Below, in pieces: positions 28,913-37,722 of a stretch of 64,000 nt of DNA. Each line of letters opens with the position of its first letter. The first letter of the stretch is position 1. The notes beneath the pieces are model-generated. The model made no database searches and had not been told where the DNA came from. It saw only the letters and a list, made by a program, of their open reading frames with translations. Source of the DNA: Sphingobacterium arenae (GTDB lineage: Bacteria > Bacteroidota > Bacteroidia > Sphingobacteriales > Sphingobacteriaceae); the NCBI RefSeq assembly GCF_014692505.1, contig NZ_JACNYK010000002.1:496001-560000 (forward strand), written 5' to 3'. The position numbers and the translations under genes are program-made.

Positions 28913-31900
28913 TTAAAAAGTTAAACCAATCCCCATATTAATGATTCGCTGCGCCGGATATGACCGACTGGTTTTAATCGCTTCCGGATCAAAATGTTTT
29001 AGTTTGTCCACCGTAAATAAGTTGAACGCATTCGCATAAATACGTAATCTTTCCACGCCGATCCTTTCGGTTAAATTCTGCGAGAAACTATATCCTAATT
29101 CTATATTTTTCAAACGGATATAGTCAGTCGGTTTTAGCCAAAATGTATTCGCAGAGTTCGTCCAATAAGGTTCAGATCGGTTATACGCTCTGGGGTATGC
29201 GGCATCCATGTTGTTTGGCGTCCAATGGTTTTCTGCAAAAAATTGATAATAATTTCCCCAGTCGCCAGATTCCACCATGTCAATATACTGCACCCCATCC
29301 GCAGCCCCTTGAAAGAAAATGCTCATATCAATTGCCTTTTTATAGCTGAAATTCAAGGTCAACCCACCTAACAACCTAGGCATACTTGACTTTGTATTCA
29401 TCACCCTATCCAATCCGTTTATTTCCTGGTCGCCATTCACATCTTTAAAGATAATATCGCCAGGTGCCGCACCAGGGAGATGAGGATGCGCGTCAATTTC
29501 CGCTTGGTCTTTGAAGATCCCAATGGCTTCGTAATAGAGTGAGGAACCCATCGGACGTCCGGTAGACTGTTGATAATCCGGTATACCAGGAGTTTCATCC
29601 CAAAACACAATCTTATTTTTGGAATAACTTGCGTTAAAAGCTATCGAATAATCGAAATCACTTTTACTATCCTGATAGCCGATATGAAATTCGAATCCCT
29701 TGTTCCTTACTTTTCCGATGTTTTCCGGTGGCAAAACCAATCCTGTACTTCCCGGTACAGAAGCGTTCCGTGTCACCAGAATCTGCGATCGCAGATTATT
29801 GAAATAATCAAATTCCAAAAAGAATTTATTTCCAAACATATAGGTGTCAAATCCGACATTAAATTGGTTTGCCACTTCCCAGGTTACATTCGGATTCGGA
29901 ATTTTCATTTCTTCCAGCAACTTGTTATCGATTGTCGGAACGCCGAATCCATAATTTCGATCAGAGAATCCGTATGTAGCGAGGTACTGGTATTCGGCAA
30001 TACGGTCGTTACCGGTTTGTCCCCATGATGTCCTTAATTTTAGGTCATTAATAAAAGCCAAGTTATCGCTCCAGAAATCTTCGTCCGAAATCCGCCATCC
30101 CAGAGATACACCGGGAAAGAAACCAAACCGTTTATCTTTGGGAAACATATACGAACCATCGTAGCGCCATAAAAATTCAAGCAAGTATTTGTTTTTGAAA
30201 TCATAATTCGCACGGCCAAAATAGCTCATATATTTATTATGGGATGCCGATCCCCAATTAGACATAAATTGATCCTCCGCCCCCGCAAAGAGCTCTTCAA
30301 TAGCATCGGAAATAAAATTCCGTCGAAATGCACCAAAGTTCTTCCCTCTTCCGCCACGCGTTTCCATCCCTGCCATCAACTTTATATTATGCTCTGTATC
30401 AAATGATTTGATATAGGTAGCAAACGTATTCAACAAGTAATTGTCTCCTCCCGAATAGTTTTCCGTCAATTGTGCAGAATCGAAACCACGCTTTCCTCTC
30501 GTCGTTACATGATCAGGATTTCCATCCCATGTATATAAATACCAAGGTTTATTAAATACCTTTTGGAGACGAAAAGAACGGTCATAAGCAGCGTTACCTG
30601 TGAGCGTGAGCCCTTCTACCCAAGGTATACGAATATTTGCCCGAAAATTCCCTTCGAACACATAATTATCTACTTTATCGTACCCGGGCGCATCCGAAAC
30701 GATTACAACGGGATTATCGCCGCGCTCTATATCAGGTCCAGGATCTCCATTCGGCCAATAAGCCGGCATGTTTGGTTTTCCTCTGGTAATCATCGACCAG
30801 ATAATATCTTCAGTGGGTCTTGTCGGCAAATTATAATCTTCCAGTCGACCAGCAACATCAAATGCGACATCGATATACTTATTCACTTTCGCGTCCACAT
30901 TTGATCTAAAATTATATTGACGATAATCTGATGAACTTTTTCTATAGTAAGCATCCTGATACTTCTCGCCTGCCGAAATAAAGTATTGCACATTGTCTGA
31001 CCCGCCGGATAGGGTGATACTTGTTTGATGCTGTGCCGACCACGGTTTCAGTGTTTCCGAAAACCAGTCCGTATCGGGATGTCCCCAAGGATCGGATCCG
31101 TCACCGAATAACTTGATATCTTCTTCGGTGAATCGTTGATACCACCCACCATCCGGTTTTTTATAGTATTCCAGTTCATTCAGCAAAGTCGTGTATTGTA
31201 CAGCATCTGCCATTTTCGGTATGCGTGTAGGTTGATTCAGTCCCATCCCAAGATCAAGATTGATCCTAGGTTTACCCGAGTTCCCTCTTTTTGTCGTGAC
31301 GATGATGGCGCCGTTGGCCGCCTGTGCACCGTAAATAGCGGCAGCGGCATCCTTTAGCACCGTAATACTCTCAATATCATTTGGGTTTATACGTTCAAAG
31401 CTACGGTTAGGAACACCGTTCACGACGATAAGCGGACTATTATTACCGAGTGTATTTAAACCCCGGATCAGTAGATTTGCGCCATCTCGACCAGGTTCCC
31501 CACTCGGTGAAATTGCGCTTAGACCTGGTACCCTACCCAACAAGTTGTTGGTCACATTAGTTGCTGGCGAGGAAGCAATCGTCGAACCTTTAATAGAAGC
31601 AATCGCACCCGTGGCCGTTTCTTTTTTCTGCACACCATATCCAACCACCATAACTTCTTCCAAATCGCTAACGGCTTCTCTCAAAATAATATTGATAACA
31701 GATTCTTCACCGACTAGCTTTTCAGAAGGTGTAAATCCCACGCTGGAGAAAACTAAAACAGCTTTTGCATCAGACACTTCTATTCGATACGCCCCTTCGC
31801 TATTTGAGGTCGTACTAATCGTTTCACCTTTAACAGAGATCGTTGCCCCGATAAGCGGTGTACCTTGTCCATCCATTACCCGCCCCGTTATACCTCGTTG

Positions 31901-32293
31901 CAAAGGAACCTGTATCACAGGTTCATTGCTCGTCTTGGCACGACCACGTTTGACAACTATTGTTTTATCTTTGATAACCCATTCGAGATTCAAAGGTTCT
32001 AATAGCATGTCCATGGCCTCATCGAGCGTTTCATTTTTTATTTCTGCATTCACGCGTGAAATTGCTATTGCCTTTCCATTCAGGAAAAAAGCGTATCCAC
32101 TCTGTTTCTGAATACTTCGCATGGCCTCGTTAAGTGTTAAATTCTTTACTTTTAGGTTTATCGCCTGTGCAGTTCCCTTTGCATGAACCTGCAACATGGC
32201 AATGAATAGAAATACGATCACCAGCTTCATAATAACGAATATTCGGCGAATTAAAGTCCAATAACGGGCTTTAACACAAGGATAAAAAATCAT
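28913..32293 (-). CDS. SusC/RagA-type TonB-linked outer membrane transporter with STN domain
   Basis: An 1126-residue outer membrane transporter for the PUL2 glycan. Residues 1-42 contain a long signal (RRIFVIMKLVIVFLFIAML). An STN domain spans about 45-115, a carboxypeptidase-regulatory-like domain about 133-205, and the TonB-box region LEEVMVVGYGVQKKETATGA about 211-230, before plug and barrel. The STN domain fits signalling to the FecR/ECF pair upstream. The protein ends with a terminal Phe (NMGIGLTF). The start at 32293 is an ATG; an internal Met at 32230 would still leave a shorter signal. The 198-bp leader upstream carries an antisense promoter and terminator. Confidence 0.96.
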   Translation of the reverse strand: MIFYPCVKARYWTLIRRIFVIMKLVIVFLFIAMLQVHAKGTAQAINLKVKNLTLNEAMRSIQKQSGYAFFLNGKAIAISRVNAEIKNETLDEAMDMLLEPLNLEWVIKDKTIVVKRGRAKTSNEPVIQVPLQRGITGRVMDGQGTPLIGATISVKGETISTTSNSEGAYRIEVSDAKAVLVFSSVGFTPSEKLVGEESVINIILREAVSDLEEVMVVGYGVQKKETATGAIASIKGSTIASSPATNVTNNLLGRVPGLSAISPSGEPGRDGANLLIRGLNTLGNNSPLIVVNGVPNRSFERINPNDIESITVLKDAAAAIYGAQAANGAIIVTTKRGNSGKPRINLDLGMGLNQPTRIPKMADAVQYTTLLNELEYYKKPDGGWYQRFTEEDIKLFGDGSDPWGHPDTDWFSETLKPWSAQHQTSITLSGGSDNVQYFISAGEKYQDAYYRKSSSDYRQYNFRSNVDAKVNKYIDVAFDVAGRLEDYNLPTRPTEDIIWSMITRGKPNMPAYWPNGDPGPDIERGDNPVVIVSDAPGYDKVDNYVFEGNFRANIRIPWVEGLTLTGNAAYDRSFRLQKVFNKPWYLYTWDGNPDHVTTRGKRGFDSAQLTENYSGGDNYLLNTFATYIKSFDTEHNIKLMAGMETRGGRGKNFGAFRRNFISDAIEELFAGAEDQFMSNWGSASHNKYMSYFGRANYDFKNKYLLEFLWRYDGSYMFPKDKRFGFFPGVSLGWRISDEDFWSDNLAFINDLKLRTSWGQTGNDRIAEYQYLATYGFSDRNYGFGVPTIDNKLLEEMKIPNPNVTWEVANQFNVGFDTYMFGNKFFLEFDYFNNLRSQILVTRNASVPGSTGLVLPPENIGKVRNKGFEFHIGYQDSKSDFDYSIAFNASYSKNKIVFWDETPGIPDYQQSTGRPMGSSLYYEAIGIFKDQAEIDAHPHLPGAAPGDIIFKDVNGDQEINGLDRVMNTKSSMPRLLGGLTLNFSYKKAIDMSIFFQGAADGVQYIDMVESGDWGNYYQFFAENHWTPNNMDAAYPRAYNRSEPYWTNSANTFWLKPTDYIRLKNIELGYSFSQNLTERIGVERLRIYANAFNLFTVDKLKHFDPEAIKTSRSYPAQRIINMGIGLTF

Positions 32294-32305
32294 ATATTTG
32301 TATGT

Positions 32306-32404
32306 TTTGTATTGTTTTTATAATGGTTGACTACAAGCCGTCATTTTTACGGCATATAAAAGCATTCAAAATTTTAGGTAGTGCCCCCCAGCACTGCCTT
32401 TTTT
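32306..32404 (+). ncRNA. Possible cis-antisense small RNA in the PUL2 susC leader
   Basis: On the strand opposite to susC there is a perfect -7 box TATATTTG (32293-32300), 19 bp downstream of a TTTA at 32270-32273 (a weak -33). About 75 bp further, GGTAGTGC / GCACTGCC (32377-32384 and 32391-32398) form an 8-bp stem with one G-U pair and a 6-nt loop, followed by six T (32399-32404). On the susC strand this hairpin has a mismatch and no U-run, so it is oriented as a plus-strand terminator. The predicted RNA is about 100 nt and complementary to the susC 5' leader. Antisense RNAs in this position (the DonS family) repress PULs in Bacteroides. Start and existence are inferred. Confidence 0.45.
32377..32404 (+). 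terminator. Intrinsic terminator on the strand opposite to susC
   Basis: The stem GGTAGTGC / GCACTGCC with loop CCCCCA is followed by TTTTTT. It lies between two minus-strand genes (FecR and SusC) but is properly formed only for plus-strand transcription, so it should end an antisense transcript. Confidence 0.65.
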
Positions 32405-32491
32405 GCTTTTCTCAATCTTACAATATCAAGTTGGTTTTCTTTTCATTCTAATCATTTATTAAGTTTACAATCAAAAACGAAGTCATTCCAT

Positions 32492-33673
32492 TTACTGTGC
32501 AGATAGCACCGTTAATACGTTTTTCGTTTTTTCTTTTGCTAACCGGAAGCGTACGTTGCCCTCTTCCAGTATATTCAGTACATTTTTAAGTGATTTACTT
32601 CTCGATATCTGTCCATAAAAATAGGTCTGCGAAACATCTCCCTCGTACCTAATTTCTATATCATACCAACGGCTAATTTGGAGCATGGCATCCGCCAGTG
32701 CTGTCTCATCAAAGTAAAACAAACCTTCTCTCCATCCAACTTGCGCCATCAGATGAACCTCTTTCACCGATATTTCACTGCCCTGTTTAAGAATAGATTG
32801 CTGCCCGGGATGTAAGTATACCGACGATGAAAAAGCCCCGTTCTGCCCTACCTTTACCTTTCCCTCTACCAAAGTTGTACGTACAACACGCTCGTCGGGA
32901 TAAGCATTAATATTAAACGTTGTACCGAGTACTTCCACCGTTTGATCTCCACTGGTAACCTTAAATGGCCGCCTAGGATCTTTTTGAATTTCAAAATACG
33001 CCTCTCCTTCAATTCTCACCTTCCGTTCATGGCTACTAAACTTAGACGGATAGATTAGTTTGGATGCAGCATTCAGCCAAACGATGCTTCCGTCATTCAA
33101 AGTAACCCGATAAGTACCACTATTTGGAGTAGAAAGTTCATACAGAACCTCCATCTCATCCCTAGTTTCAGTTACCTGCTCCACCTCCGCCCCATTTGTG
33201 TAGGTAATCTCATCACCCATAATAATACCATCCTGTGCCTCGTTAAGAACAATGATACTTCCGTCGGCCGTTTTAAGCACGGCTTTATTGGAGCCAGGCA
33301 TTACATCATCAAGTTTTGTATTTTGCGGTGTGTCGAGCGTAGATTTCTGGAGGGTTTCATTATATAGATAAAGTCCGAACGAACAAATGATAAGGACCGC
33401 GGCCGCAGCCCAAAACGAAATCAACCGCTTTACTTTTTGCGCCTGAGGCTTTATTCTCGTTTTTGAAGATATTTTTTGATAGAGAACCTCAAATTTTTGA
33501 TCATTCAGCTTAGTCGTATCAACTTCCTGTAGAAGACTTTCCCATAATGCCTTATCAACATCGTCGCTATTATTAGACAATGCCTTGTGAAGGCGCTCTA
33601 ACTCTTCGCGCGAACATTTGCCTTCTTTATATCGCTGTAGCAGCGCTCGTATATTAGATTTATCGTTATCCAC
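32492..33673 (-). CDS. FecR family anti-sigma factor
   Basis: A 393-residue inner membrane protein. The cytoplasmic N-terminus (about 1-83) should bind the sigma factor encoded upstream. One transmembrane helix follows at about 84-104 (LISFWAAAAVLIICSFGLYLY). The periplasmic FecR domain has YRVTLNDGSIVWLNAASKL, GEAYFEIQKDPRRPF and VLGTTFNINAY, and the C-terminal domain ends LTVLSAQ. It is expected to receive the substrate signal from the STN domain of the PUL2 SusC protein and release the sigma factor. Confidence 0.95.
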   Translation of the reverse strand: MDNDKSNIRALLQRYKEGKCSREELERLHKALSNNSDDVDKALWESLLQEVDTTKLNDQKFEVLYQKISSKTRIKPQAQKVKRLISFWAAAAVLIICSFGLYLYNETLQKSTLDTPQNTKLDDVMPGSNKAVLKTADGSIIVLNEAQDGIIMGDEITYTNGAEVEQVTETRDEMEVLYELSTPNSGTYRVTLNDGSIVWLNAASKLIYPSKFSSHERKVRIEGEAYFEIQKDPRRPFKVTSGDQTVEVLGTTFNINAYPDERVVRTTLVEGKVKVGQNGAFSSSVYLHPGQQSILKQGSEISVKEVHLMAQVGWREGLFYFDETALADAMLQISRWYDIEIRYEGDVSQTYFYGQISRSKSLKNVLNILEEGNVRFRLAKEKTKNVLTVLSAQ

Positions 33674-33738
33674 TTTCGGTCTATTTTTAATAAATACACC
33701 GACAAATGAAAAAAGGTCTGCTCTATCTATTATTTTTT

Positions 33739-34338
33739 TTAAGAAATGCCCATATAGAAGAAAAAAAGCAGTAAAGACGAAAAGCTTCCTTCATACATTA
33801 ATCCCTCTTTAACGAATTTGTTCGCTTTTACAATGTGGTCTCGAACGGTTGAAACTGAAATCTGTAATTCTTCAGCGACCTCCTGATAACTTTTTCCGTC
33901 CAATTTACACATCCTAAAAATTCGTTGTCGCTGGAGCGGAAGTTGACTGACCACATTCTCTATCAGCTTCTGAACTTCCTTTTTATGAAGGATATTATCT
34001 ACAGACTCTACCAATTCGGTACTGTCATAGGCGAGGTGAATGGCAGATTCAATTTCCAATTTCAGTCTTCTTTTAAAATTGAAGACCATGTTTCTTGAAC
34101 ACGTAAATAAATACCCCGAAAACGACAAGTTAGGATCAACGGAAGCACGATGTTCCCATATTTTCACGAAGACATCCTGCAGCAGATCGTCCGCAACAGA
34201 TTCATCACCGACGAACTGCATAATATTGCCATATATAAGCCGACTATAACGCTCGTAGAGTATACGAAAAGCATCTTCATCTCCTGACTGCAGCCGAAGA
34301 AGAGTCTCGTGTTCGGATAGGTTTTGATCGTTTATCAT
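33739..34338 (-). CDS. RNA polymerase ECF sigma-70 factor
   Basis: A 199-residue ECF sigma factor. Region 2 reads FRILYERYSRLIYGNIMQFV ... DDLLQDVFVKIWEHR ... FSGYLFTCSRNMVFNFKRR, and region 4 reads LPLQRQRIFRMCKLDGKSYQ, then EVAEELQISVSTVRDHIVKA. A hydrophobic tail (SSLLLFFFYMGIS) ends the protein. It is the first gene of the sigma - FecR - SusC order and should switch on PUL2 when the glycan is sensed. Its own promoter has a perfect -7 box about 50 bp upstream. Confidence 0.95.
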   Translation of the reverse strand: MINDQNLSEHETLLRLQSGDEDAFRILYERYSRLIYGNIMQFVGDESVADDLLQDVFVKIWEHRASVDPNLSFSGYLFTCSRNMVFNFKRRLKLEIESAIHLAYDSTELVESVDNILHKKEVQKLIENVVSQLPLQRQRIFRMCKLDGKSYQEVAEELQISVSTVRDHIVKANKFVKEGLMYEGSFSSLLLFFFYMGIS

Positions 34339-34385
34339 TGTCGATTAGCTTTGTTGGTTGATTTAACCACCATTGATATCAAGAT

Positions 34386-34393
34386 CAAATATA
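34386..34393 (-). promoter_or_regulatory. Candidate -7 box of the PUL2 sigma gene
   Basis: Plus-strand CAAATATA reads TATATTTG on the minus strand, a perfect TAnnTTTG. Transcription would start near 34380, giving a leader of about 42 nt. No clear -33 element is seen at the expected distance. Confidence 0.45.
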
Positions 34394-34535
34394 GCACAAA
34401 ATTTCACTAATATTTTAGCACTATCATAAAAACTTACCTCACGATCGATGGGTCCTTATAACGACGCAGGGTACGCGAGCCTCTATTTAAATACATCAAA
34501 TAGTATCATCGTAACCCACTGATAATATTAGGAAT

Positions 34536-34571
34536 AAAAACACCCGAAGCACACGCTTTCGGGTGTTTTTT
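34536..34571 (-). terminator. Intrinsic terminator after the SDR gene
   Basis: A 13-bp stem (AAAAACACCCGAA, 34536-34548, with TTCGGGTGTTTTT, 34558-34570) has a 9-nt loop and A/T tracts on both sides, so it can work in either direction. It lies 35 bp beyond the SDR stop and separates the efflux/regulator unit from PUL2. Confidence 0.85.
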
Positions 34572-34605
34572 AATTAGCACCCATCCTAACGAAGTTATTT
34601 TCTTG

Positions 34606-35265
34606 TCAAATTAACGAAATAAACTCGTCCTTTACACCATTACAAACCACGACGGAATTGTAAGTACAATTTTCCATTAACACCGGATCAAATGTATGTA
34701 ACCTTATTTTGGACGGTTCGAGTTCTCGTTGCAGAAGTGCCGTAAAGATATTCAGCGCAGCCTTCGAAGTTGCATAAGCCGTTAAATTATAACTGGCATA
34801 GCAAAACTCTTCCTCCGTCATTTTGGTAATATCGCCCAACGCACTTGTAATATTGATGATCTTAGGCGCTATACTTTCATCGAGAAGAGGTTTTAGCACT
34901 TGGATGAGCCTAATCACCGCAAAGAGATTTACTTCATAAAGCGCCTTAACTTCACATAGCTTTATTTGATCAATCTTTTGGCCGAAGCCATTTACAATTT
35001 CCGCGTTATTGACCAGCAAATCCAACCTACCCCACGAAGATTGGATCCGTTCATACAGTTCGGTTAACCTTGTCTCCGAAGTAAAGTCTACTTCAAGAAG
35101 CTCGCAGCCGGCAGCAAAATCATTTTTTTCCGCTAGAAGCTTGTAACTTTCGCCACAGGCGGCAAGAATTACACTATAATTATGTTCCAATAAAAGGTCT
35201 GCAAATGTTTTTCCCAAACCGTTGCCCGCTTCGGTCACTAATGCAATATTTTTCTCTTTCATCAT
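34606..35265 (-). CDS. Short-chain dehydrogenase/reductase
   Basis: A 219-residue cytosolic SDR. The cofactor loop is TEAGNGLGKT, a variant of TGxxxGxG, the NNA motif is VNNAEI (Glu in place of the usual Gly), and the catalytic pair is in YATSK. It is a little shorter than the usual 240-250 residues and ends soon after the substrate loop. It follows the AraC-type gene by 23 bp and is probably co-transcribed; AraC-SDR pairs are frequent in Bacteroidota. The substrate is unknown. Confidence 0.85.
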   Translation of the reverse strand: MMKEKNIALVTEAGNGLGKTFADLLLEHNYSVILAACGESYKLLAEKNDFAAGCELLEVDFTSETRLTELYERIQSSWGRLDLLVNNAEIVNGFGQKIDQIKLCEVKALYEVNLFAVIRLIQVLKPLLDESIAPKIINITSALGDITKMTEEEFCYASYNLTAYATSKAALNIFTALLQRELEPSKIRLHTFDPVLMENCTYNSVVVCNGVKDEFISLI

Positions 35266-35288
35266 CGTCTTTCTTTTGCGTAAAGTCC

Positions 35289-36176
35289 TTACTGTTTTCT
35301 AAACTGATTGGGCGTTATTCCACTTAATTTCCTAAAGAATCTGGTAAAGTGAGTCGGTTCCTGAAAGTTTAACCGATACGCGATCTCCGCGATATCCAGT
35401 CCCGAATATTTAAGCAAATTCTTACTTTCAAGCAATAATCGCTCATTTATAATATCCTTCGCACTCTTACCCGTGAATTTTTTTACCGTTGTCGTCAGGT
35501 AATTAGGCGTAATATTAAGTTTATCGGCATAATCGCCTACATTTTTAGTATCTACATACATTTTATCTACCAACACTTCAAACCTATTTGATATTACCTG
35601 CGATCTCGACAAGTGATACTCCGTTGTCTTGTTTCTATCAAAAATTGCCTTACAGAAATAAAGCAAAGAGCCGAGCATCCCTTCCAACATCCTTTCTTGA
35701 TAGGGGTGCGGATTTTGGGACACCGAATGGATTCTCTTCATATCATATAACAATGTTTTATGCTCCTCTTCGGTCAGCACTAAATCCTTATTTTCCGTCA
35801 GTTTCAGAAACGGAAAATCATCCAGCAAATTTGGAAACGATTTCCCTAGGAATTCCTTCTTGAACATAATAAAGAAACCCGCCAAGTCCTTGTCTCGTAC
35901 CCACGAAAATATTTGCCCCGGAATGACAAACAGTAAAGGATACCCCCCTAAATTCAACGTATTCGTATTCAAATTAAACTGCGTACTACCATACTCGCTC
36001 AACAAGCCGATCTGGAAAAACCCCTGCCGATAGGGTGCCATACATCTTGTTGCCGAAGGTTCTAAACTTTCGGCGTGCCAAATATCGAAATCAGGGATGC
36101 TGCTACTATGCTGAAATCCAATAGCCTGGTAAAAATCATTAAAAGTTTCAAAAACCGGAATATCCGTCTTTTTCAT
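35289..36176 (-). CDS. AraC-family transcriptional regulator
   Basis: A 295-residue regulator with an N-terminal cupin-like sensing domain (PFLKLTE, LNTNTLNLGGYPLLFVIPGQ) and a C-terminal double helix-turn-helix of about 100 residues (VGDYADKLNITPNYLTTTVK, then EIAYRLNFQEPTHFTRFFRK and SGITPNQFRKQ). It lies 63 bp downstream of the efflux OMF gene and ahead of the SDR gene. It could control the efflux operon, whose promoter has an 8-7-8 inverted repeat, or only the neighbouring SDR. The ligand is unknown. Confidence 0.92.
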   Translation of the reverse strand: MKKTDIPVFETFNDFYQAIGFQHSSSIPDFDIWHAESLEPSATRCMAPYRQGFFQIGLLSEYGSTQFNLNTNTLNLGGYPLLFVIPGQIFSWVRDKDLAGFFIMFKKEFLGKSFPNLLDDFPFLKLTENKDLVLTEEEHKTLLYDMKRIHSVSQNPHPYQERMLEGMLGSLLYFCKAIFDRNKTTEYHLSRSQVISNRFEVLVDKMYVDTKNVGDYADKLNITPNYLTTTVKKFTGKSAKDIINERLLLESKNLLKYSGLDIAEIAYRLNFQEPTHFTRFFRKLSGITPNQFRKQ

Positions 36177-36239
36177 TAAAAAATATCTTTATCTCGGTAA
36201 ACTACAGCACCACAAGGCCTTATTTACAAATATCATAAA

Positions 36240-37712
36240 TTAATTGTTATTATCGGTCGAAGAATGCGCCATCGCTTCAAACTTCTGATCTACCTCCTCC
36301 TGCGTGATGATCTCCCATCCGCCACCCAAAGCCTTATAAATGGCTACCAATGCCGTCGCAGACGATATTTCGCTTAATGCCAAAGCGTTTTCTGCAGCCA
36401 GTAAGGTCTGTTCTGCACTTAAGTAATCAATAAAGTTATCCAGCCCCCCATTAAATCGCTGCTTCGCAAACTCGGCCGCTTGTGCGCTCGCCTGCGTAGA
36501 TGTCCGGAGCACCTCCCTCCTTCGGATTTCCTGCGTATAATTACTCAATGCCGTCTTAATTTCTTCGAGCCCCTGTAAAACAGTCTTTTCATACTGATTC
36601 ACTGCAGCCACTGTCCGTGCGTCGTCCCGTTTAATCTGTTGCCTTACCCGACCCAAATTGAAAGCTGCCCAAGAAATTCGTGGGAATATACTCCATGTAA
36701 ACGATCCTGTGGTACCAAAGTTCGAAAAATCCACTGCCGAAAACCCGATAGAACCCCCAAAATCGATCTTGGGATAAAGCTCGGCGACCGAAATATTGTA
36801 CCCTGCGATCCGTTCCTGTAAAACTGCCTCCGCAAGTCTTACGTCAGGTCTACGTCGCAGCATCTCCTGCACATCACCCAGCGCGATAGACGCAGGCAAA
36901 CTCGGCAGTGGCTGTTTCTCCAGCACCGCGGCGTCTAAATTGCCCGGAACCTCGCCCACCAGCACGCTAATACTGTTTTTCAACGCTTCGATCCTAGCCT
37001 CCAATGGAGGCATACTCGCACGGGTAGTTTCCAGTTGTCCCAGTGCCCGTGCCACATCAAGACGGTTGCCCGTACCAGCCTCAAAAAGCTTCACCGTCAA
37101 ATTATAGGTTTCCTGCTGCCCTTTTAGATTTCGCTTGGCAATATCTTGTAAATATTGCGTCCCTTTTAATTCCAGGTAGCTATTGGCCACCTCTGCAAAA
37201 ATACGGATATAAACGCCGTGCATATCAGCCAACACCTGCTGATGATTCGCATAAGCACCCTTGATCCTGTCCGAAACTCTTCCAAAAACATCAACTTCCC
37301 AAAAAGAATCAAAGGCAGCACTATACGTGCTGTAGGTTAGGTTTTGCCCCGGAATAAATACATTTTCACCCATCCGTGTTCTGGTATAATCCCCGCCTGT
37401 CGTAATGGTCGGCAAGCGGTCGAACTTCGTGTTCTTTAGCATCGCTCGAGATGCATGGAAATTTGCTATCGCCGTATTCACATCCAAATTATGGTTTCTC
37501 GCCTTTTCAATAAGCGCATCCATCACCGGATCTTTAAATTCTGCCCACCATTCTACGGCAATAGCCGTGTTCTTAAATGCTGCATCTGCCACATCCATCG
37601 GTAGAAAATCTTCTTTTACAACCACAGCAGGCACTTCATTATAATCTCGTTTCCGAATACCACAAGAAACAAGTATCCCTACAGATAAGACCAGCATTAA
37701 CAGATTTTTCAT
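36240..37712 (-). CDS. RND efflux outer membrane factor (OprM/NodT-type lipoprotein)
   Basis: From the ATG at 37712 this is a 490-residue lipoprotein (MKNLLMLVLSVGILVSC, lipid attachment at Cys17). It is the outer membrane channel of the tripartite pump. Two outer-membrane-efflux repeats are visible (ELKGTQYLQDIAKRNLKG ... TRASMPPLEARIEALKN; RRPDVRLAEAVLQERIAGYN ... SFTWSIFPRISWAAFNLG). It begins 10 bp after the RND stop. The longer frame to 37778 has no better start and would run into the RND gene, so I chose the lipoprotein start. Confidence 0.95.
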   Translation of the reverse strand: MKNLLMLVLSVGILVSCGIRKRDYNEVPAVVVKEDFLPMDVADAAFKNTAIAVEWWAEFKDPVMDALIEKARNHNLDVNTAIANFHASRAMLKNTKFDRLPTITTGGDYTRTRMGENVFIPGQNLTYSTYSAAFDSFWEVDVFGRVSDRIKGAYANHQQVLADMHGVYIRIFAEVANSYLELKGTQYLQDIAKRNLKGQQETYNLTVKLFEAGTGNRLDVARALGQLETTRASMPPLEARIEALKNSISVLVGEVPGNLDAAVLEKQPLPSLPASIALGDVQEMLRRRPDVRLAEAVLQERIAGYNISVAELYPKIDFGGSIGFSAVDFSNFGTTGSFTWSIFPRISWAAFNLGRVRQQIKRDDARTVAAVNQYEKTVLQGLEEIKTALSNYTQEIRRREVLRTSTQASAQAAEFAKQRFNGGLDNFIDYLSAEQTLLAAENALALSEISSATALVAIYKALGGGWEIITQEEVDQKFEAMAHSSTDNNN

Positions 37713-37722
37713 GTGATAATTT

